Shown: piece by piece, positions 14,776 to 19,980 of the stretch
How the letters are laid out: every line of letters starts with the position of its first letter
How positions within the stretch are numbered: the first letter of the stretch is position 1
Source: Ignavibacteriales bacterium
GTDB lineage: Bacteria > Bacteroidota > Ignavibacteria > Ignavibacteriales > Melioribacteraceae
Assembly: GCA_027080245.1 (NCBI GenBank)
Contig: JALWSN010000321.1
Coordinates: 1 to 19,980 of the forward strand
DNA: 19,980 bases
Direction: 5' to 3'
Made by a program: the position numbers and the translations under genes
The notes under the pieces: model-generated
Told to the model about the DNA's origin: nothing
Database searches by the model: none
Seen by the model: the letters and a program-made list of their open reading frames with translations, nothing else

Positions 14776-16259
14776 TGAGGCGTATTTTAATTCTTTTTTT
14801 TCTTTTTGTTTCCGCCCTTTATTCTCAACCTAAAATAGATTCCCTTATTATTAAAGGCGTTAAGTTTACGGATAATCTTGAATTCGGGAAAGCAGAACTT
14901 CTTTTTAATGAATTCATCGCTAAAAACAAAAATTTGCCTGACGGTTATTATTTTATCTCCCAAATTTATTTCTGGAAATTTCTTGCCAATAGGGATTCCG
15001 CTGATTATTTGATTTATTCCCGTTTTGTAAATATTGCCGATAGCCTTGTAGAGAGGGGAATCCCCGGAAATTCGGCATGGGAAAATTTTGTGGCGGGTTC
15101 CATTCACGCCACAAAAGCCGCTGCTTTTTCTACCTACGGAAAAAATATGAAAGCTTTTTTCGAAACTAAAAAGGCGGTAACTTATTTTAACGAGGCAATC
15201 GAGCTCGACTCAAATTTTGCCGATCCCTACTACGGTCTGGGCATTTTTAATTACGCTCTTAGTTTTTTACCCCCTATTTTTAAGGTAGCTCTCGATATTA
15301 CAGGTTTAAGCCACAGTAAACAAAAGGCTATTTCGTTTTTAAAAAAATCGTTTGGTAAAGGAATTGTAACTAAAGACGAATCCGGTTTTAATCTTTCCAA
15401 AATTTACGCGGAGTATTTGGGCGAGCTCGATTCCGCCGAGTACTATATTAACATAGTACTACACAAAGATAGTGATAATATTCTTTTTAGTTACCAAAAG
15501 GCTTTAATTAAAGTTCAAAAAAAGGAGTTGTCATCTGCGGAGGAAATTTTGAAAAATATAATTAAATCTCCGGGAAATAATTTTGAACAAACCAAAGCCC
15601 TTTCTTACTTCTTGCTTGGCGAAATTTACTTTTTCCGGAATAATTTTAATAAGGCAATTACGTATTACGACAAATTTTTTGAAACTGCCAAGACCATCGA
15701 TTACGTTGGGTTCGCGAGTTTAAGAGTGGCTTTAGCCGCCAAATTTATTGGGGCAGACAGCCTTTTTTACGAAAATATTACTACAACGGATTTTGGGAAC
15801 GGTAAAATTCCGGAAGACAAATTTGCAAAGTCGTTTGGCGCTAAACTCTTGAAAAAAGGTATTAATGAAGGGACGTTGAACGTCGTTAAAGCATTGAATT
15901 ATTTTGAGTCCGGTGAATATTCCAACGGGCTGGATTTTTGCGATTCGATAATTGAACGAACTAAAGGGCAAAAATATTTACCTGAAATCAAAATAATTAA
16001 AGCGGCTATTTTAACGGAGCAAAAAAAATTTACCGCTTCAATTGAAATCTTAAAAAGCGTGAAACCACTGAATTTATTGAGAGAAATACTAACGCCTTTG
16101 AAATTAATATCATTAGTTAGAGATTATTTGTTTATCGGTAAAACGAATTTGGCAAGAAAATATTTCTTGAAATTAAAAAATACGGATTTAAAAAATTTTA
16201 AAAATAAGTTCGAGGCTAAAATAAATTATTTAGGCAGACATTATTTCTCCGAGGAATAA
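14775..16259 (+). CDS. Exported TPR-repeat protein, function unknown
   Basis: A 494-residue protein with a signal peptide (MRRILILFFLFVSALYSQ, cleavage likely after about residue 17-18), so periplasmic or surface-attached. There is no lipobox cysteine. The remainder is a helical tetratricopeptide-like solenoid: repeats are visible near 26-60 (FGKAELLFNEFI), 134-165 (AVTYFNEAIELDSNFADPYYGLGIF), 217-260 (AEYYINIVLHKD), 275-310 (YFLLGEIYFFRNNFNKAITYYDKFFE) and 365-410. TPR proteins generally act as scaffolds; no enzyme motif is seen. Translation is coupled to pyrG through a 1-base overlap (TAATG at 14773-14777), which says it is co-expressed but not that it works in nucleotide metabolism. A secreted TPR protein is common in Bacteroidetes-type envelopes. 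I do not recognise the specific family. Confidence 0.82.
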   Translation: MRRILILFFLFVSALYSQPKIDSLIIKGVKFTDNLEFGKAELLFNEFIAKNKNLPDGYYFISQIYFWKFLANRDSADYLIYSRFVNIADSLVERGIPGNSAWENFVAGSIHATKAAAFSTYGKNMKAFFETKKAVTYFNEAIELDSNFADPYYGLGIFNYALSFLPPIFKVALDITGLSHSKQKAISFLKKSFGKGIVTKDESGFNLSKIYAEYLGELDSAEYYINIVLHKDSDNILFSYQKALIKVQKKELSSAEEILKNIIKSPGNNFEQTKALSYFLLGEIYFFRNNFNKAITYYDKFFETAKTIDYVGFASLRVALAAKFIGADSLFYENITTTDFGNGKIPEDKFAKSFGAKLLKKGINEGTLNVVKALNYFESGEYSNGLDFCDSIIERTKGQKYLPEIKIIKAAILTEQKKFTASIEILKSVKPLNLLREILTPLKLISLVRDYLFIGKTNLARKYFLKLKNTDLKNFKNKFEAKINYLGRHYFSEE

Positions 16260-16264
16260 TCCTC
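16251..16264. terminator. Weak bidirectional hairpin between convergent genes
   Basis: GAGGA (16251-16255) pairs with TCCTC (16260-16264), loop ATAA. It overlaps the TPR gene's stop codon and lies 8 bases beyond the stop of the minus-strand gene. TATTATTTT follows on the plus strand. The stem is short, so this is only a candidate for ending both transcripts. Confidence 0.3.
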
Positions 16265-16271
16265 TATTATT

Positions 16272-18125
16272 TTAATAATCGTTTTCGATTAACTTTAATG
16301 CTAAATAAGGTGCGCTTTCTTTTGCAAGACTTTCTTTGTACTCGTTTCGGAGCTTTGCTATTTTGGTTTCCTTTTCCTGTTTTAAATTCTCGATATTTTT
16401 CATATAAGTTTTTATTAACGAATTATTGCTTTCCGTTTGTAATTTTCTTCGTTCCTCATATTCTTTTTCAATGCGAGCCTTTCCGTATTTTAAGATTGTG
16501 TCGGATTTGTTAATTTGTCTAATAATCTTTTGTTTTCGGGAGATGTTGGAAAACACGGACGAAATCGAAATGAAAGTTGAAATTACCAATCCGATTACAA
16601 ACGAAATAATTCCCCATTTAATTCCTTTTAGGATAATAATAGAAATGGCAGCTACAAAATTACTTTCCGAAGGCATGTAACTGTTAGTGTATTCGGCAAA
16701 GCCTCCCGTCAGAAAAATAAAAATGCTAAGCACAGCCGTGTAAATTAAACTGTTCGAAAAATTTCTAAGCGTCTCTTGATTCTTTGAATTTTCAATTTGT
16801 TCCAACTTAAGCTTTAACTGTTCTACTTTCATTTGCACTTTTTTCTCGAATGCGTTTAAGTCGTCCTGCATTTCAATTTTAAGTCTCTCTTCAATTAGCT
16901 TAATGTTTTGTTTGAACTGTTCTACTTTTCGTTTTGCGTCCTCAATTTTTTCGTCGTAAAGTTTAATGTGCGCTTCAAGTTTGTTTTCGTAATTCTCCCG
17001 GATGTTTTTGATGATTGAATTAATTATGTTGTCGATTTTTTCTTCCAACAATTCGAACGTAATTAATATCCAGACGTTATTGCTGGTTTTAAAGTTGTCA
17101 ATTATTTTTTTAATGAACGCCAAATCCTTTTGATGTGAATCCGAAAGATGATTGTGAGTTTTTTTTTCGGAAAGTCCCTCGTATTTTTTAATCACTCTTT
17201 GACGAGCGGCGTCGCCAAGATTTTCCTTGTCCGTTACTAATTGGTAAATATTTTCGTACAAATTACTGAACGGCGCGTCGAAAAAAATGTTTTGCGTAAT
17301 GTTATTCTTCAAAAAATATTTGAAATAAGTTAGTTGATTGGAAGTAATAAAGAACTTAAGTCGCATTAAATCGTATTCAAACACTTGTTGGAAATACTGA
17401 AACGCCGTTTCGGAATCGCCCTCTAATAAATGAGAATAAGCCAAATAATATTTTGCAACGCTAGCCCATTGATTGAATTGCTTTGCTATTTCCAAGGATT
17501 CGATTGCTTGGTCAATCAAGTTATTTTTTATTTGAATTATTGCTAGAAAGATGTGTAGAATGTAAAGGATTCTTCCCTTTATTTTTTCGTTAATCTGAAA
17601 CTTTTCCGCCTGCTTAATCGCTAATTGCATTAGCTCGTTGGCTTTTACCAAATCCAACAGCGCTGTCTCTTCGGAATAAATAAACGCGCCTACCACATTG
17701 TTCATTATTTTTGTCGAATCGTCTTGTATTTTGTCTATCAAAGTTTTTGCGTAAAAAAGTCGCGCTTCGAAGTTGGGCAACGTAACCCACTTCACGAAAT
17801 ATTCCTCCATCTTTTTATTGCCGAAATAAAACTTGCGATGCAAGTGTGATTTTTTTGCCGCCTCGTTTAAATAGTAATACTCCAAAAGGAAAACACCGGA
17901 AGGTCTATCCGATTTAATGAAAAACTCATTAAATTCAATGGGCAATTTGAAAAGATTGAATTTAATGATTTGTTTGAACTTTGCTTCTAAAGAAAGCTCT
18001 TCTTTATGTTCGCTAACGCCAAAGTATTCCGCGCCTAAATGTTTAAATCGAGCGAGATTTGCATAGGCAAAATTACCGTCAGCGCTTGACTGCGTTGCAA
18101 TATCTACAATATTTTCAAGTCTCAT
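16272..18125 (-). CDS. TPR, coiled-coil and two-TM membrane protein, function unknown
   Basis: A 617-residue protein I do not recognise. Residues 1 to about 300 are helical and soluble; 150-250 look like a TPR solenoid (TALLDLVKANELMQLAIKQAEKF, then YYLAYSHLLEGDSETAFQYFQQVFE). A long charged coiled coil spans about 353-450, rich in K, E and I heptads. A hydrophobic segment lies at about 458-477 and a longer one at 489-525, probably two membrane passes with a short loop. A second coiled coil fills about 540-600. There is no N-terminal signal peptide, so the N- and C-terminal arms would both be cytosolic if there are two passes. The ATG at 18125 is the first available, since TAA lies in frame just upstream; AAGG directly abuts it, too close for normal spacing, so the true start could be further in. 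It stands alone on the minus strand, converging on the TPR gene 12 bases away. Confidence 0.8.
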   Translation of the reverse strand: MRLENIVDIATQSSADGNFAYANLARFKHLGAEYFGVSEHKEELSLEAKFKQIIKFNLFKLPIEFNEFFIKSDRPSGVFLLEYYYLNEAAKKSHLHRKFYFGNKKMEEYFVKWVTLPNFEARLFYAKTLIDKIQDDSTKIMNNVVGAFIYSEETALLDLVKANELMQLAIKQAEKFQINEKIKGRILYILHIFLAIIQIKNNLIDQAIESLEIAKQFNQWASVAKYYLAYSHLLEGDSETAFQYFQQVFEYDLMRLKFFITSNQLTYFKYFLKNNITQNIFFDAPFSNLYENIYQLVTDKENLGDAARQRVIKKYEGLSEKKTHNHLSDSHQKDLAFIKKIIDNFKTSNNVWILITFELLEEKIDNIINSIIKNIRENYENKLEAHIKLYDEKIEDAKRKVEQFKQNIKLIEERLKIEMQDDLNAFEKKVQMKVEQLKLKLEQIENSKNQETLRNFSNSLIYTAVLSIFIFLTGGFAEYTNSYMPSESNFVAAISIIILKGIKWGIISFVIGLVISTFISISSVFSNISRKQKIIRQINKSDTILKYGKARIEKEYEERRKLQTESNNSLIKTYMKNIENLKQEKETKIAKLRNEYKESLAKESAPYLALKLIENDY

Positions 18126-18554
18126 CCATCCTTGGAAATTACTTTGTTAAAATCCTTTTAATTATTGCGAGAACAATTCCTCTTATTCTCATGCTTATTA
18201 TCGCTGATTCTTCCAAAATCTTTAGAGCTAGACTCAATTTTTATTTTTTAATATCTTTCTAAAAATATTTCCCTGTCCGTATTCAACTTTTTTTATTAAA
18301 AAAAATAATGAGAGTAAACCTTGTAATTTCGAAGTTCGAATTTTTTTAGCGGAAAGAAATTTAGAGTCATTTAATTTTAAAATTTAATTAGGAATTCCCG
18401 CCACAGTTCCGATTAAGAGTTAGCGCTTTTGTTTGGAAAAAGCGAAACGAAGAACGTTAATTCAAAATTCGCCCTTTTTTTAAAGTAAAATTAAAGCTTT
18501 AATTGATTCTTTAATTGCAATTCGGTAATTTCGAATTTTAAAGAATAAATAATT
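18126..18554. other. AT-rich divergent control region upstream of purN
   Basis: The 429 bases between two divergent genes show no credible open reading frame or known RNA. Visible structures: a T7-ATT-A8 inverted run at 18288-18305; TTCGAA-G-TTCGAA (18328-18340) followed directly by seven T, which could fold as a short terminator-like hairpin on the plus strand; CGCTTTT (18424-18430) pairing with AAAAGCG (18438-18444); and a 12-base-spaced direct repeat CTTTAATTG (18497-18505, 18509-18517). No purine, PRPP, ZTP or other pur-linked riboswitch core was recognised. Promoters for both sides must lie here but none is convincing. Confidence 0.5.
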
Positions 18555-19169
18555 ATGCCAAAAAAAATAGCTGTTTTTGTTTCGGGTCGGGGTTCTAATT
18601 TTGCGGCTCTTCAAGCGGCGCTAAAAAAGAACGAAGAAAAAGCTGAAATTGTTTGCGTAGTGGCAAACAGGGAATGCCCGGCTTTGATTTTGGCCAAAGA
18701 TTGGAACATAGAAACATTCCTTGTTTCCGTAATAAACAAAGAAAATTTTTTAACCTACGAGGAATTAAATCAAAAACTTATCGACCTGCGGGTTGATTTA
18801 ATTGTGTTGGCGGGATTTTTAAAAAAAATACCCGATTTTATTATTGACAATTTTAAACGAAAAATAATTAACATTCATCCCGCGTTGTTGCCCTCCTTTG
18901 GCGGCAAAGGGATGTTTGGAATGAACGTCCATTCGGCAGTTTTTAATTCAGGTGCTAAGGTCTCGGGCGTCACAATTCATTTTGTGGACAAACTTTACGA
19001 TCACGGAGAAATAATAGCCCAAAGGTGTGCGGACATTTCACAAGCTCGGTCGCCCGAAGAAATTGCCGAAACAGTGTTGCAGCTTGAACACAAACTTTTG
19101 CCCGAAACAGTATTAAAGATTGTGGAAGGTAAAATTGAATTTTTAGACAATAGAATTATTCTCCATTGA
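18555..19169 (+). CDS. purN: Phosphoribosylglycinamide formyltransferase (GAR transformylase)
   Basis: A 204-residue cytosolic enzyme (EC 2.1.2.2) that formylates glycinamide ribonucleotide using 10-formyl-tetrahydrofolate, the third step of purine synthesis. The phosphate-binding loop SGRGSNF is at 10-16. The catalytic set is complete: N106 and H108 in INIHPALLPSFGG, and D149 in VDKLYDHG. Length matches E. coli PurN (212). The ATG gives the standard N-terminus; no Shine-Dalgarno is seen in the AT-rich sequence before it. It is the first visible gene of a purine operon, with purH 18 bases downstream. Nothing unusual in the catalytic residues. Confidence 0.95.
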   Translation: MPKKIAVFVSGRGSNFAALQAALKKNEEKAEIVCVVANRECPALILAKDWNIETFLVSVINKENFLTYEELNQKLIDLRVDLIVLAGFLKKIPDFIIDNFKRKIINIHPALLPSFGGKGMFGMNVHSAVFNSGAKVSGVTIHFVDKLYDHGEIIAQRCADISQARSPEEIAETVLQLEHKLLPETVLKIVEGKIEFLDNRIILH

Positions 19170-19187
19170 AATTTAAGAGGTTAGCAT

Positions 19188-19980
19188 TTGAAAAAATATG
19201 CGTTGATTTCGGTTTCCAACAAAGAAGGAATAGTTGAATTTGCAAAAAAATTAATTGACTGCGATTATTTGATTTTAGCTACCGGCAATACGGCTAAAAT
19301 ACTTAAGGCAAACGGTATTGAGTGCACCGAAGTGTCCGATTTTACAGGCTTTCCCGAAGTGTTCGGAGGGAGGGTTAAAACGCTTCACCCGAAAATATTC
19401 GGCGGTATTTTACTCCGCCGCGAAAACGACGCCGATTTGAAAGAAGCCGTTGCCAATTCAATCAATCCAATCGATGTTGTTTGCGTTAATCTCTATCCAT
19501 TCCCCGACGTTGTTAACAAGAAAGTGCCATTGAGTGAAAAGATTGAAAACATTGACATTGGCGGGCCTTCCTTAATTAGAGCTGCGGCAAAAAATTTTGA
19601 ATACGTCTCGGTTTTAACAGATCCCGGGCAATACGACGGATTCCTTTCGGAATTGGAAAGCGGCGAAATTTCCAATGAGACAAGAAAGAACTTGGCTTAC
19701 AAAGCTTTTGAGTACACCGCTTATTACGATTCCGTAATAGCCGATTATTTTGCCCGGAGTTTCAATCAAACGCCTGTTTACTTCCGCTTGAATTTGCCCT
19801 TAAGTTCGGAGTTGCGTTACGGCGAAAATCCCCACCAAAAAGCTTTTGTTTACGGGGACTTTGAAAAATATTTCGAAAAATTACACGGCAAGGAACTTTC
19901 TTACAATAATATTATCGATTTAACTTCCGCCGTGGATTTGGCAAACGATTTGGGCAAGAGGGCGTGCGTAGTAATTAAAC
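19188..19980 (+). CDS. purH: Bifunctional AICAR transformylase/IMP cyclohydrolase, N-terminal part (cut by window edge)
   Basis: An open frame of 264 complete codons running off the right edge. It starts with TTG at 19188, preceded by AAGAGG (19175-19180) at 7 bases, giving MKKYALISVSNKEGIVEFAKKL, the classical PurH opening. The IMP cyclohydrolase (MGS-like) domain is visible: GGRVKTLHPKIFGG, VNLYPF and DIGGPSLIRAAAKN. The beginning of the AICAR transformylase domain is also present, with LRYGENPHQ and LSYNNIIDL. The full enzyme is about 510 residues, so roughly half is shown. It makes the last two steps to IMP and follows purN in the same operon by 18 bases. The frame is intact throughout. 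Confidence 0.95.
   Translation, partial: MKKYALISVSNKEGIVEFAKKLIDCDYLILATGNTAKILKANGIECTEVSDFTGFPEVFGGRVKTLHPKIFGGILLRRENDADLKEAVANSINPIDVVCVNLYPFPDVVNKKVPLSEKIENIDIGGPSLIRAAAKNFEYVSVLTDPGQYDGFLSELESGEISNETRKNLAYKAFEYTAYYDSVIADYFARSFNQTPVYFRLNLPLSSELRYGENPHQKAFVYGDFEKYFEKLHGKELSYNNIIDLTSAVDLANDLGKRACVVIK

Noticed and set aside
18126..18554. Possible small RNA or purine riboswitch in the purN leader
   Set aside because: No conserved core of the known purine, PRPP, ZTP or guanidine classes could be identified, and the pairing is mostly A/T.
1..19980. tRNA or rRNA genes, insertion sequences, phage or toxin-antitoxin genes
   Set aside because: Looked for on both strands. No cloverleaf with a TTC-arm, no transposase motifs with terminal repeats and no recognisable toxin or restriction genes were seen.

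Overview
The window is AT-rich chromosomal DNA (roughly 38-40% GC by eye) with tightly packed, mostly housekeeping genes. The best taxonomic clue is the C-terminus of the 862-residue secreted protein at 3676-6264. It carries a type IX secretion sorting domain opening with the phrase EQNYPNPFNPSTQI, which is characteristic of Ignavibacteria and neighbouring lineages of the Fibrobacteres-Chlorobi-Bacteroidetes (FCB) group. A Kdo transferase and a GT9 heptosyltransferase-type enzyme show a lipopolysaccharide-bearing, two-membrane cell. Several starts lack a good Shine-Dalgarno sequence or use TTG/GTG. An Ignavibacteriota member is the likeliest source; this is inference, not proof.

Layout. 1-3059 (minus strand): Xaa-Pro aminopeptidase, then an FAD-linked oxidase half protein that ends where its usual iron-sulfur half would begin. 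3183-6264 (plus): a promoter, a small lipoprotein and a translationally coupled Asp-box repeat protein exported by type IX secretion. 6268-8774 (minus): an 88-residue protein of unknown function with its own terminator, then a bacterial deoxyhypusine-synthase-like enzyme and a 10-TM ArsP_2-type metal exporter. 8775-9033: divergent control region with an 8-1-8 palindrome and interlocking hairpins. 9034-12902 (plus): GT9 glycosyltransferase, Kdo transferase and ATP-type PEP carboxykinase in one tight operon. 13147-16259 (plus): CTP synthase coupled to an exported TPR protein. 16272-18125 (minus): a 617-residue TPR, coiled-coil and membrane protein of unknown function. 18555 to the right edge (plus): purN and the start of purH.

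How the genes fit together. The glycosyltransferase, Kdo transferase, PckA and PyrG run points towards envelope building. Kdo is made from phosphoenolpyruvate and activated with CTP, and the neighbouring genes encode enzymes that make PEP and CTP. The purN-purH pair belongs to de novo purine synthesis. The lipoprotein and sorted beta-propeller-type protein form an envelope or secreted unit whose substrate is unknown.

I found no CRISPR array, tRNA, rRNA, insertion sequence, phage gene or recognisable defence system. No single region is a convincing new multi-gene system. The most interesting leads are the truncated FAD oxidase, the deoxyhypusine-synthase-like enzyme beside a metal exporter with an alternating half-site array between them, the structured divergent region at 8926-8986, and the 617-residue membrane coiled-coil protein.
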